Source: Candidatus Poribacteria bacterium (GTDB taxonomy: Bacteria > Poribacteria > WGA-4E > PCPOR2b). Taken from it: a DNA stretch of 52,689 bases. Each line of letters starts with the position of its first letter. The stretch's first letter is position 1. Under the pieces are notes generated by a model. That model was not told the DNA's origin. It was given only the letters and a program-made list of their open reading frames with translations, and made no database searches. Both the position numbers and the translations under genes were made by a program. Positions 16,928 to 25,647 of the stretch are shown piece after piece. Location: NCBI GenBank assembly GCA_021295755.1, contig JAGWBT010000005.1, forward strand, positions 1 to 52,689, written 5' to 3'.

Positions 16928-17467
16928 TCAATCATCCTGCACCACTTCCAGCACAGATCCCGCGGTCACCTCATCGCGAGAGGCTTTGACTTCGATTTTA
17001 TCTGTATCCGCCTGATTAAAAATTCTAACAACGACTACATCGCCCCCAACTTGGCATCGGATGGCGTTCCCAACCACTAGTACAGAGTCTGGATTCCATA
17101 CAAACTCTAGGCGTTTGGCATAAGCCGCTAGAGCGGCGAGGATGGTTGCTTCAGCGCTGCCACCCTCAAGGAGGGTCGTGCGTCCAACGTGCGCGGCTTC
17201 GTTTGCTGCGCTCGCTAAACGATCCTGTTCGGATTCATGCGTCCGTTGGCTCTCCCGTTTTTCATTGCGTAACACCATATAGAAGATGGCACCCAACAGA
17301 ATGACAAACCCAGCGGTAATGAACACCACAGTCAGTCGTGCTTCTTCCTTGCGAAGATCCTCGCGGTGATGTGGATAGAACGCATCGTGTGAGTACGCCA
17401 GATATACCGAAAGCGTTAAACAGAGCAGCATTATAAACGCAACAGCAAAACATAATTTTTTGGTCAT
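16928..17467 (-). CDS. Hypothetical membrane protein with two transmembrane segments
   Basis: I do not recognise this 179-residue protein. It has two hydrophobic helices (about residues 5-25, AVAFIMLLCLTLSVYLAY; and 47-67, VVFITAGFVILLGAIFYMV), joined by a charged loop (HHREDLRKEEAR), and a soluble C-terminal domain of about 110 residues. The tail has a beta-rich part, LVVGNAIRCQVGGDVVVVRI. The start is ATG 17467 with GGAG 8 nt upstream; the ATG at 17497 has no ribosome site. It is the first gene of the acyl-CoA operon and could anchor the complex or be unrelated. Confidence 0.7.
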   Translation of the reverse strand: MTKKLCFAVAFIMLLCLTLSVYLAYSHDAFYPHHREDLRKEEARLTVVFITAGFVILLGAIFYMVLRNEKRESQRTHESEQDRLASAANEAAHVGRTTLLEGGSAEATILAALAAYAKRLEFVWNPDSVLVVGNAIRCQVGGDVVVVRIFNQADTDKIEVKASRDEVTAGSVLEVVQDD

Positions 17468-17528
17468 CAAGTTGACTCCTCTGTGTCCCTCTATCATCGA
17501 AGAAAAAGATAAGAATAGGACGAAATTC

Positions 17529-17558
17529 AGTATATCATACTATGGCAAGAATAATCAA
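17529..17558 (-). promoter_or_regulatory. Sigma70-type promoter for the acyl-CoA operon
   Basis: Read on the minus strand: TTGATT (17558-17553), 18-nt spacer, TATACT (17534-17529). It lies about 60 nt upstream of ATG 17467 in the divergent gap with the CPBP gene. Confidence 0.5.
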
Positions 17559-17580
17559 TTGCAATGTGGAGGGCCTTTTC

Positions 17581-18408
17581 ATGTCCTCCATTAAGTGGAA
17601 AGTGATAAATACGCTGTTGAAAGCCCTTGAGAGATATGCTATACTAACCGCGGGGAGGCAAGATCTGAGGAAACGAGGACAACCTGTGAACCCTTGGACA
17701 AAAGAACAAAGGGAAAAATACTTACGTGGCTGGGACCGGCAGACGACAATTGTCTTGCTTGGCGCGTCTGTACTATTGACATTATACCGCTTTATCGGAC
17801 GCAGAAGGGTCTTTACTCAGTACTTTGGAAAGTTTTTCGTTCAGCATCCGCTCAAGAGAATTTTTCCGTACTTCTATTGGTTCTGGATGAGTGCGGTCAC
17901 GCTGCTGTTGTTGCCAATCCTTGTGGTCAAATTCGGCATAAAGGACAAAGTCCGTGACTATGGCTTTCACTTGACTCACGGAAAGTTGGGTTGGGGATTT
18001 GTCCTCGGTGGCTGGCTACTCATGCTGCCACTGATTGTCCTAGTCCTACAAATTTTCCCTGCCTTCCAACAGAAATATCCGCTTTCCCCTATTGCTGGAA
18101 CCAACTGGAAAGTGTTTATTGCGTACGAAATTTCTTACGGCGTTTACATGTTCTGTTGGGAGTTCTTTTTCCGTGGCTTTATGCTTTTCGGGTTGGAGAA
18201 ACGGTTTGGCAATTATAGCATTCTCATTCAAACTATCCCGTTCGTTGTCAAGCACGGCACCAAGCCCTTTGCAGAAGCGATGGGTTCAGTTGTTGCGGGA
18301 TTTGTGCTTGGCGTCCTCGCTCTGGAGACACGGTCATTTATCTACGGCGCAGCAATCCACTGGCTTGTCGCCATGTCGATGGATGTCCTCGCTCTCGCAT
18401 GGAAATGA
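17581..18408 (+). CDS. CPBP-family intramembrane protease-like protein
   Basis: A 275-residue membrane protein of the CPBP (CAAX protease / Abi) family with at least six hydrophobic segments. Family motif 1, normally EExxxR, is here WEFFFR (193-198), with the first Glu replaced by Trp. Motif 2 FxxxH is FVVKH (221-225), and the third motif His is His260 in AIHWL. The family includes prenyl-protein proteases and bacteriocin-immunity proteins; the altered first Glu leaves activity in doubt. The start is ATG 17581 with GGAGG 8-9 nt upstream; the ATG at 17542 is a less likely alternative. A transposon remnant begins 10 nt after the stop. Confidence 0.78.
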   Translation: MSSIKWKVINTLLKALERYAILTAGRQDLRKRGQPVNPWTKEQREKYLRGWDRQTTIVLLGASVLLTLYRFIGRRRVFTQYFGKFFVQHPLKRIFPYFYWFWMSAVTLLLLPILVVKFGIKDKVRDYGFHLTHGKLGWGFVLGGWLLMLPLIVLVLQIFPAFQQKYPLSPIAGTNWKVFIAYEISYGVYMFCWEFFFRGFMLFGLEKRFGNYSILIQTIPFVVKHGTKPFAEAMGSVVAGFVLGVLALETRSFIYGAAIHWLVAMSMDVLALAWK

Positions 18409-18418
18409 GAAGAGACGG

Positions 18419-18766
18419 TCAGTTACCCCACCCTGAAGGGATAGGGCTTGTTACCCGTTCCCCGGGACTTATTGGATTACGCGCTTCTGTCCCCGTCTGA
18501 GCAGGGGTTTCGGGGGTGTTAGTTACCACCGCACCTCCACGCAAGGCTACAGCGTGAAGCCCGGCAAATGCCTTAGATTCTCGCTTAAAATCTGGTAAAG
18601 CGGTGGCTTGTGTCGTCCATTTCACTGTTAGCCCGGCGGTTTCGTATGCTTCGATACGCCACGCAAGGGCTTGGTTGTAAAGAGAGCGCAATAATGCTAA
18701 CCAGACGGTAAAGAACTTTCGTTGTTTCGTTGTAGGATAGGCGTGATATTCATAAGTCTTTTTCAT
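18419..18766 (-). pseudogene. TnpB (OrfB, IS605) with the nuclease core deleted
   Basis: The 115-codon frame begins with the N-terminal domain of IS605-type TnpB (YEYHAYPTTKQRKFF, then LYNQALAWRIEAYETAGL and WTTQATALPDFKRE). It then jumps, after about residue 62, to a TnpB C-terminal tail (GLHAVALRGGAVV, then TPAQTGTEARN). Full-length TnpB is near 400 residues; the whole RuvC nuclease with its DED residues and the zinc finger are missing, in frame. The start ATG 18766 has AAGGA 7 nt upstream. The product, if made, cannot be a nuclease. The retained 3' part overlaps where TnpB elements encode their guide RNA. Decay of the element is the simplest reading. Confidence 0.72.
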
Positions 18767-18902
18767 AGTATTGTCCTTGCCCTTCATATCCGTTTCAGTG
18801 GATGTGTGTGGGAGATCCTAACGGGTGTTAGGGCTGAAACCCTTCCACGAAGGACAGGACAATTTTAACAGACTCACAATATGTTTCAAGCAAAAGAGAA
18901 GG

Positions 18903-18943
18903 CGGGATTTCCTCACACACTGGAGTGTGGGGGCTCCATCCCG
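18903..18943. repeat. Imperfect hairpin between the TnpB remnant and nnr
   Basis: Outer stem CGGGAT (18903-18908) with ATCCCG (18938-18943); inner stem CACACT (18916-18921) with AGTGTG (18924-18929) and a GG loop. It could be the subterminal hairpin of the IS605-type end, and it forms the leader just before the nnr start at 18954. Confidence 0.6.
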
Positions 18944-18953
18944 AAGAATTCTG

Positions 18954-20513
18954 ATGAAAGTTGTCACCGCACAAGAGATGCGTCAAATCGATCAGCAGAC
19001 CATTGAGGAAATTGGTATTCCCGGTGCTGTGCTGATGGAACATGCGGGGACCGCTGTTGTCCGAGCGATCTGGAAACATTTTCCTAAATGCCGGCGTATC
19101 GTGGTTATCGTTGGCAAGGGAAATAATGGTGGCGATGGATTGGTCGTTGCTAGACAACTTGCACACGCCGGTCAACCGATTCAGATTTTTCTCGTTTCGC
19201 CTCCAGAGAGTTTCGCCGGTGATGCGTTAACCAACTTGCAAATTGCACAAAATTTGAATTTGCCAATCACCTCGGTTCTTGCTGAAGACACACTAGAAGC
19301 GGCGAAAAGCCAAATTGCGTCCGCCGATCTGATTGTGGATTCTATTTTCGGCACTGGGTTGCGGGGCGGCGTACACGGTTTTATTGGAGATGTCATTACC
19401 TATATCAACAAAACGGAACTTCCGGTGATAGCTATCGATCTCCCCTCTGGGTTGTCAGCAGATACCGGAATGGCGGAAGGCGCATGTATCCAAGCATCCT
19501 ACACCGTCACCATGGGACTTCCCAAGCGGGGAAATCTTATCCATCCGGGTGCAACCTTCACAGGCAAACTTGAGGTTACCGACATCGGTTTTCCTGCGAG
19601 CGTTATTGACGCCCAAAGCATTGAGATTAATTGGACGCAACCGTCCGATGCGGCGCGACTCTTACCGCTGCGTCCGACACACTCCCATAAAGGCACCTAC
19701 GGGCGTGTTTTTGTCGCCGCTGCGTCCACGGGTATGACCGGTGCTGCAGCCTTGACGAGCGCAGGCGCATTGCGCGTTGGAGCAGGCCTGGTAACGCTTG
19801 GGGCCCCAAAAAGTCTTAACGCGATTTTGGAGATGAAACTCACCGAAGTGATGACGCTTCCGCTGCCCGAAACAGCGGAGGGATCTTTGGCGTTGGACGC
19901 AAAATCACACATTATTGAAGCAGTTGAGCGGACCAAATCGGTTCTCGCGATTGGGCCTGGACTTTCACAACACTCCGAAACCGTTGCACTCGTTCACAGC
20001 TTAATCCGCGAAAGCGATGTCCCAACCGTGATCGACGCCGATGGGATAAACGCGCTTTCAAAATCGACAGAGATCCTTTCATCACTATCACCTCAAACAG
20101 TGCTCACGCCCCATCCGGGCGAAATGGCAAGACTCATCGGTAGAACCGTCGAAGCGTTGGAACGAGATCGGATTGGAATCGCCCAACGATTCGCACAGGC
20201 ACACAACGTTACGCTCGTCCTCAAGGGGGCACCGACGGTCGTCGCACGTGGAAATGGAGACATATGGATTAATTCAACCGGAAATGCCGGTATGGCGACC
20301 GGTGGCATGGGAGATATACTAACAGGCCTTATTGCGGGGTTGATAGCACAAAAAGTTTCCCCCTTTGATGCGGCCGTGTTAGGTGTCTACCTTCACGGAC
20401 TTGCAGGGGACATCGTCACCGAATCAATCGGAATGCACGGATTAATGGCGGGCGATGTATTGAATAACATCCCCAAAGCGATAAAACTGTGTGGTGCGCA
20501 TCATCAAGCATAA
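18954..20513 (+). CDS. nnr: Bifunctional NAD(P)H-hydrate epimerase / ADP-dependent NAD(P)H-hydrate dehydratase
   Basis: A 519-residue two-domain repair enzyme that restores hydrated NADH and NADPH. The N-terminal YjeF_N epimerase domain (about 1-215) has GKGNNGGDGLVVARQ, DSIFGTGLRGG and IDLPSGLSADTG. The C-terminal ribokinase-like dehydratase domain (about 230-515) has VIDADGINALS, LTPHPGEMARLIG, LKGAPTVVA and the GMGDILTG catalytic turn. I start at ATG 18954 (MKVVTAQEM), where the YjeF_N family begins. The longer frame back to 18825 reads through the transposon remnant and hairpin. No strong ribosome site is seen, so the insertion may have changed expression. Confidence 0.93.
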   Translation: MKVVTAQEMRQIDQQTIEEIGIPGAVLMEHAGTAVVRAIWKHFPKCRRIVVIVGKGNNGGDGLVVARQLAHAGQPIQIFLVSPPESFAGDALTNLQIAQNLNLPITSVLAEDTLEAAKSQIASADLIVDSIFGTGLRGGVHGFIGDVITYINKTELPVIAIDLPSGLSADTGMAEGACIQASYTVTMGLPKRGNLIHPGATFTGKLEVTDIGFPASVIDAQSIEINWTQPSDAARLLPLRPTHSHKGTYGRVFVAAASTGMTGAAALTSAGALRVGAGLVTLGAPKSLNAILEMKLTEVMTLPLPETAEGSLALDAKSHIIEAVERTKSVLAIGPGLSQHSETVALVHSLIRESDVPTVIDADGINALSKSTEILSSLSPQTVLTPHPGEMARLIGRTVEALERDRIGIAQRFAQAHNVTLVLKGAPTVVARGNGDIWINSTGNAGMATGGMGDILTGLIAGLIAQKVSPFDAAVLGVYLHGLAGDIVTESIGMHGLMAGDVLNNIPKAIKLCGAHHQA

Positions 20514-20578
20514 CAACCTAAAATCCGGTCGTCTGAAACGGGCGGAAATTTAACACACCCAAAAGAGAGGAGTAAACC

Positions 20579-21523
20579 GTGAAAATTATTACCCATCATT
20601 TTAGTGAAGAACAACTCGCAGCTGCTCAGGCAATCGCCCCTGATGTCACTTTCGTGACGCCGGCAACGGACGCGGAAATGCAACGTGAGATTGAGGATGC
20701 AGATGCCATTTTTGCCGGCGTAACACCCGAATTGATCCGTCGTGCCAAAAAACTCCGTTGGATTCAAACTGGAGGCGTTGGCGTTGAAGGTCTTAGATTT
20801 CCTGAGTTAATCAATAGTGATATCGTCCTTACAAACGCACGTGGCACAACCGCGGTCAACATTGCAGAGCATGTCATGGCGCTTATCCTCGCCTTCACAC
20901 GCACACTGAATATTACGATTAAGCGGCAGATGGAGAAGGTGTGGGAAAGTCGTGCGAATATGCCGGTGCTTGAAATCGCAGGAGAAACCATCGGGATTCT
21001 CGGTCTTGGCAGTATCGGGCTACAGGTCGCCAAGCGTGCAACCGCTTTTGATATGCGTATCCTAGCCGTTGATCCAACGCAGACACAGAAGCCTGATTAC
21101 GTCGAGTCACTCTGGAAGACCGATAGGCTGCACGACATGCTAAGTCAATCGGATTGGGTTGCCATCTGCTGTCCGCTAACGACCGAGACAGAGGGCATCA
21201 TGGGTGCGGCTGAATTTCGCGCGATGAAGCCAACGGCATTCCTGATCAATATTGCGAGAGGAAAAATTGTCAATCAAGCCGAATTGGTTGAAGCTCTGCG
21301 CGCGAAAGAACTCGCCGGGGCCGGGCTTGACGCTTTGGAACCAGAACCACTCCCACAGGACAGTCCACTTTGGGAAATGGAAAATGTTATCGTCACACCG
21401 CATCACGCCGGTCAATCCCCGAAAGCACCCAATCGGGTCTTTGAACTCTTCTGTGAAAATCTCAAGCGTTTCGTTGCCGGTGAACCGTTGATCAATGTGG
21501 TTGATAAGACACGGTGGTATTAA
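20579..21523 (+). CDS. D-isomer specific 2-hydroxyacid dehydrogenase
   Basis: A 314-residue NAD-dependent D-2-hydroxyacid dehydrogenase, which interconverts 2-oxoacids and D-2-hydroxyacids. The Rossmann loop is GLGSIG (142-147); catalytic residues appear as Arg227 (NIARGK), Glu256 (LEPEPLP) and the His of TPHHAG (275/276). Start is GTG 20579 with AGGAG 6 nt upstream. The sequence resembles the glyoxylate/hydroxypyruvate or phosphoglycerate dehydrogenase-like branch. It lies 65 nt after nnr and is followed by pdxA. An erythronate-4-phosphate dehydrogenase (PdxB) role next to pdxA is an attractive guess, but the length fits generic members better. Confidence 0.88.
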   Translation: MKIITHHFSEEQLAAAQAIAPDVTFVTPATDAEMQREIEDADAIFAGVTPELIRRAKKLRWIQTGGVGVEGLRFPELINSDIVLTNARGTTAVNIAEHVMALILAFTRTLNITIKRQMEKVWESRANMPVLEIAGETIGILGLGSIGLQVAKRATAFDMRILAVDPTQTQKPDYVESLWKTDRLHDMLSQSDWVAICCPLTTETEGIMGAAEFRAMKPTAFLINIARGKIVNQAELVEALRAKELAGAGLDALEPEPLPQDSPLWEMENVIVTPHHAGQSPKAPNRVFELFCENLKRFVAGEPLINVVDKTRWY

Positions 21524-21555
21524 GACGGCGAAGCCGAGAGGAAGACCCCTCTGAT

Positions 21556-22614
21556 ATGGAAAATGAAACATTACCAACAATTGCAATCACTACCGGCGAT
21601 CCGGCTGGTATTGGTCCTGAAGTTGTCCTCAAGGCATTAGCAGATCGGGAGTTATTCAACACCGCTCGCTGGCTGGTCATCGGCGACGCCGCCATCCTAA
21701 GCATGGTGGGAAAGCAGATCGGTCTGGAGCCACCGAACTGTATCGTCCAAGATAGCGCACAAATCTCTGCCGAATGGTCCTGTGACAAAACGGCGCGGCA
21801 ACTTGTCGAAACGGCACAGGTCTGTCTGCTAGATTTACGTCAACTAGAGCCTTCCCAGTTTGCTGTAGGAAAACTCAATGCCGTCTGTGGTCGTGCCGCC
21901 CTCGAATATGTCCGTATGGCAACGCAGCTTTGCCTTGATGGTCAGGCGGCTGCTATGGTTACTGCCCCTTTGAATAAAGAAGCGGTGTCCTTAACAGGGC
22001 AAAATTTCACGGGCCATACAGAATTTATCGCTGATTTATCCGAAGCAGCAGAGTCACGGATGTTGCTCGTCAACGATCGCCTCCGGGTCATTCACGTCTC
22101 CACCCACTGCTCGCTGCGGAATGCCTGTGAGTTAGACGCTCCTAGAATCCTACGTACCATTCAACTCGGTAACGAAGCACTTGAATCGCTCGGCTTTGAC
22201 CAACCGAGAATTGCTGTGTGTGGTCTCAACCCGCATGCCGGCGAAAATGGTCTGTTTGGAACTGAGGATCTTGAACGAATCGTCCCTGCAATCCAAGCGG
22301 CTCAACATATGGGAATGGTGTGCGAGGGGCCGTTCCCTGCCGACACAATCTTCATACAGGCGGTCAGGGGTGCATATGACCTAGTGGTAGCGATGTACCA
22401 TGATCAAGGACATGTGCCTATGAAGCTGCTAGACTTTGAAAACACCATCAACGTCTCCCTAGGGCTTCCCATTATTCGGACGTCCGTCGACCACGGCACA
22501 GCGTTCGATATCGCAGGAAAGAATCAGGCAGATCCCAGCAGTATGAAGGCAGCGATGAAACTAGCAGTGACGATATCCCAGAACCGGCGCAAAGAGGATT
22601 TCGCTTCTGTTTAG
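21556..22614 (+). CDS. pdxA: 4-hydroxythreonine-4-phosphate dehydrogenase
   Basis: A 352-residue PdxA-family enzyme that oxidises 4-phosphohydroxy-threonine in pyridoxal phosphate synthesis. Marks: TTGDPAGIGPEVVLKAL at the N-terminus, LNKEAV, and the metal ligands His in NFTGHTEF, His in GLNPHAGENG and His in MYHDQGHVPMK. TSVDHGTAFDIAGKNQAD near the C-terminus is typical. I start at ATG 21556; the ATG at 21514 overlaps the upstream gene by 10 nt and adds residues the family lacks. PdxA2-type paralogues act on other phosphorylated acids, so a catabolic role is possible. It follows the hydroxyacid dehydrogenase by 32 nt. Confidence 0.92.
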   Translation: MENETLPTIAITTGDPAGIGPEVVLKALADRELFNTARWLVIGDAAILSMVGKQIGLEPPNCIVQDSAQISAEWSCDKTARQLVETAQVCLLDLRQLEPSQFAVGKLNAVCGRAALEYVRMATQLCLDGQAAAMVTAPLNKEAVSLTGQNFTGHTEFIADLSEAAESRMLLVNDRLRVIHVSTHCSLRNACELDAPRILRTIQLGNEALESLGFDQPRIAVCGLNPHAGENGLFGTEDLERIVPAIQAAQHMGMVCEGPFPADTIFIQAVRGAYDLVVAMYHDQGHVPMKLLDFENTINVSLGLPIIRTSVDHGTAFDIAGKNQADPSSMKAAMKLAVTISQNRRKEDFASV

Positions 22615-22648
22615 TCGCACTGTGACAGTAATAAGGAGCAAAAGACAG

Positions 22649-25522
22649 ATGAAATCAACGCAGTCGATGCTATTTCGATATCTACTCCTGATGTTGATAC
22701 TTTCAATCGTAGCGGCTACGATTGCGGCGGGGAGCGAACAGTCGCGTGAGGCAATTCAAAAAGATTACCGTAACGTCCTCAAGGAGAAGAAGCCCGAAAA
22801 ACAGATAAAGAAACATCGAGACTTGGTCAACAAGTGGAAAGAGAAGGGCCATCTCGAAGATCTGATTTCCCTTTACGAAGCCGATGCAGAAACAGAACGC
22901 GCCAATGCAGGTCTACACTATGGTCTGGGTTACGCTTACGCCAACCAAGGGCGAATAGACACGACGCAAACTGCCCTTCTATTTGAAAAAGCTGCGAACC
23001 AATTTGAACAGACTATCTCGCTTGAGCCAACCCTGTCGCAGGCACATTTCAGCCTCGGCGCAATCTATCAAGAACAGAATAAGTTAGAACTCGCAGCCCA
23101 AGCGATGGAGGCGTGCTTGCAATTGAATCCCAAGTATTATCCCGCCTACTATCGGCTCGGTGAAATCCAACTCCAACAGGATGACCCCGGCGCTGCGCTT
23201 GAATCGTTTCAGGCAGTGCAGAAAATGAGCTCAAAATGGGCGCGTCCTTACTACGGAATTGGATTGGCTCACTTCAAACTTGGGAACGATGACGCTGCCA
23301 GAGAAGCATTGGAGGAAGCAATTAATCGCGATCCTAAATTTGCACCCGCTTATTTCAAACTTGGTCAAGTCCTCGCCAAGGATGGCTTTTTCGACGATGC
23401 ATGGGGAGAATATGAGGCAGGACGGAAATACCAGCCTTACACCTCAGAAGATCTGTATGAACTTGGCACGATTTTCGTCCAATCAGGGAACCAAGCGGGA
23501 GCAACCGACATATTTCGGCGTATTATCGACAGCATAGATCCAAGGCACACCGCCGTGCTCCTCCAACTTGGTGAACTCTATTACGCCACCGGCGAGGAAG
23601 CGGCTGCAATTGAGCACTATAAGCAAGCGATCGAGACAGATCCGTCGCTCAAAAACTACTTCATGGAACAGCTAGCACCTTATCATGCCGGGTTGATGGG
23701 TAGGAGTGAGGCAAAATCTATCCTCAAGCGGTTTTTGGCGGTGCTCCCCGATGATCCACGGGCAACCTTCCATTACGCTCAAATCGAAGCTGACACGGGC
23801 AATCTAACTGCTGCTATCCAATACTATGAAAAGACCCTAGCGTTGATTGGCTCTAAGAAGACCCAACCGGATATCGAGTTCGCACCGGAGCACTTGCTAG
23901 ACACCTATAGGTTTTTAGGAGACGCTTACTACCAACAGGAAAATCATGAACAGGCAAGAGCCTCCTATAGACGTACAATTGAACTGGATCCGGAGCTGGA
24001 ACGGTATTTCTTTAGTCAGGGCAAATCCGTCTTCGATGCCGAGCAATTTGATTTGGCAGTTGAGCCTTTCAGCAAATTCCTTCTCATCTACCCGGAAGAT
24101 GTCGAAGCGACATACCTGCTTGGACGCAGCTTCGAAGCATTGGGCGACACCGAAAATGCACTGCGCCTTTATGCCCGTATCCATGAACTTGATCGAAACC
24201 ATACAGATGCCCTAATGCGTTCAGCGCAGATCTTTAAGTGGCAGAAAGAACCACAGAACGCGCTGACAATGCTGACAAAGTTAATAGCAATCGAACCAAC
24301 GAATGCTGAGGCGTACTATCTCGCCGGCATATTGCACCTTGAATCAGGGGACTCTGAAGAAGCGCTCGATGCCTTCTTGGAAACCATCCGCCTGGATGTG
24401 AGTCGCCTTGATGCTCATTATCGAATCGCGGACCTGTATGAACAACGGGGGGATATTGATAACACCATCAAACGGTATGAGACAATAATCGGACTCGATT
24501 CATCTAGGGCGGATCCGTTCCTTCGCCTAGGCGCGTTCTATCTGCGACGAGGCGAGAAAGATCACGTTATCCGCGTGTATGAGCCGGGATTAGAGATTGA
24601 ACCAAACCATCCCTATGCACAGTACAGCCTCGCAGTAATCTTTGAAGAACGCGAAGATATTCAGAAAGCAATCAAGCGCCTCGAACTCGCAAACCGATAC
24701 GATGACAGCAATTATGATTGGCACTTCCGCTATGCCCGTCTGCTAGACCGCTACGCCCAAACATTGGAGGATTTCGACACCTATGCGGCAATGGCAGTAG
24801 AGGAATACAACAAAACCATCAGTCTAAAAACCGACTATGCACCAGCCTACCTATATCGCGGGTTAATCACTCGTCGCTACAAACAGATTGGTGACACACT
24901 CTACCGATATGGCCAGATCGTGAAGGATTTCAAAAGGGTAATCGCGTTAGAACCGAACAATTCTGATGGATACTACTACCTCGGCATGACGTACGTAGAT
25001 TTGGATCAACGCGAGGAGGCCAAAGATATACTGCTGAAAACCCTTCAATTCAAGAAACAGTACAAAGAGGTATATCTGCAGCTTGGGTTGATTGCAGAAT
25101 CGGAGGGTGACCATGCCAAAGCGATCAGTCACTTTGAGAAGGAATTGGCAATCAACCCTGAATCCGTCAGAGCCTATCAGCGGCTTGGCGATCTCTACAG
25201 CAGTTATAGCACCGACTTTGGGCGCGCTAAAGAAACATTGGAGAAAGCACTAGAGTTACAACCGAACCATGTTTCAACGCTGCTTAGCTACGCAAGTACA
25301 CTTTACTATCTAGATCAGCTGGGTGCAGCGACCGAGCAGTTTGAAACGGTGATTCAGATAAATCCCAAGAATTTGACGGCAAATTATAATCTTGCCCTGA
25401 TGTATGAATACACCGGCAAAACACAGCAAGCTATTAATCGATGGAAAAAATTCCTTGAACTCGACCCACCCGCCGAATGGAAAGAAGATGCTGAACAACA
25501 CTTACGACAACTTCAACCGTAG
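22649..25522 (+). CDS. Large exported TPR-repeat protein
   Basis: A 957-residue protein with a probable signal peptide (SMLFRYLLLMLILSIVAATIAA, about residues 5-26), followed by tetratricopeptide repeats to the end. Typical units are AHFSLGAIYQEQNKLELAAQAME, AYYRLGEIQLQQDDPGAALE and AYYLAGILHLESGDSEEALD. About 20 repeats fit in the length, giving one or more long superhelices for protein binding. No enzymatic domain is seen. The start ATG 22649 has AAGGAG 10 nt upstream; the GTG at 22622 lies before that site. It likely acts in the periplasm or at the envelope. Confidence 0.88.
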   Translation: MKSTQSMLFRYLLLMLILSIVAATIAAGSEQSREAIQKDYRNVLKEKKPEKQIKKHRDLVNKWKEKGHLEDLISLYEADAETERANAGLHYGLGYAYANQGRIDTTQTALLFEKAANQFEQTISLEPTLSQAHFSLGAIYQEQNKLELAAQAMEACLQLNPKYYPAYYRLGEIQLQQDDPGAALESFQAVQKMSSKWARPYYGIGLAHFKLGNDDAAREALEEAINRDPKFAPAYFKLGQVLAKDGFFDDAWGEYEAGRKYQPYTSEDLYELGTIFVQSGNQAGATDIFRRIIDSIDPRHTAVLLQLGELYYATGEEAAAIEHYKQAIETDPSLKNYFMEQLAPYHAGLMGRSEAKSILKRFLAVLPDDPRATFHYAQIEADTGNLTAAIQYYEKTLALIGSKKTQPDIEFAPEHLLDTYRFLGDAYYQQENHEQARASYRRTIELDPELERYFFSQGKSVFDAEQFDLAVEPFSKFLLIYPEDVEATYLLGRSFEALGDTENALRLYARIHELDRNHTDALMRSAQIFKWQKEPQNALTMLTKLIAIEPTNAEAYYLAGILHLESGDSEEALDAFLETIRLDVSRLDAHYRIADLYEQRGDIDNTIKRYETIIGLDSSRADPFLRLGAFYLRRGEKDHVIRVYEPGLEIEPNHPYAQYSLAVIFEEREDIQKAIKRLELANRYDDSNYDWHFRYARLLDRYAQTLEDFDTYAAMAVEEYNKTISLKTDYAPAYLYRGLITRRYKQIGDTLYRYGQIVKDFKRVIALEPNNSDGYYYLGMTYVDLDQREEAKDILLKTLQFKKQYKEVYLQLGLIAESEGDHAKAISHFEKELAINPESVRAYQRLGDLYSSYSTDFGRAKETLEKALELQPNHVSTLLSYASTLYYLDQLGAATEQFETVIQINPKNLTANYNLALMYEYTGKTQQAINRWKKFLELDPPAEWKEDAEQHLRQLQP

Positions 25523-25538
25523 ACGGGGAGGGACTGTT

Positions 25539-25587
25539 CATTGGTTCAAAAGTTCATGAGTACATTAGTGAACTAATGAACCAATTT
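25539..25587. repeat. Intergenic dyad repeat of the ATTGGTTCA type
   Basis: ATTGGTTCA at 25540-25548 pairs with TGAACCAAT at 25577-25585. Inside it is TTAGT-GA-ACTAA (25565-25576). It relates to 5108-5150. It lies between the TPR gene and a Gfo/Idh gene. Confidence 0.6.
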
Positions 25588-25647
25588 ATTCGCTGCCATA
25601 CCCACAACGGGCAGATGAACAATAACGAGATATGGAGGCAAAAATTC

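Larger units (their letters stand above)
18419..18943 (-). mobile_element. IS200/IS605-type element remnant (TnpB-only), internally deleted
   Basis: Contains a TnpB start and tail fused in one short frame, with a subterminal-type hairpin upstream at 18903-18943. No TnpA transposase is present. The right limit near 18943 and the left limit near 18419 are estimates, as no intact target sequence was identified. The remnant sits between the CPBP gene and nnr. Confidence 0.55.

Noticed and set aside
18825-18953. 43-residue N-terminal extension of nnr
   Set aside because: It translates transposon-end and hairpin sequence, and the YjeF_N domain begins at the ATG at 18954.
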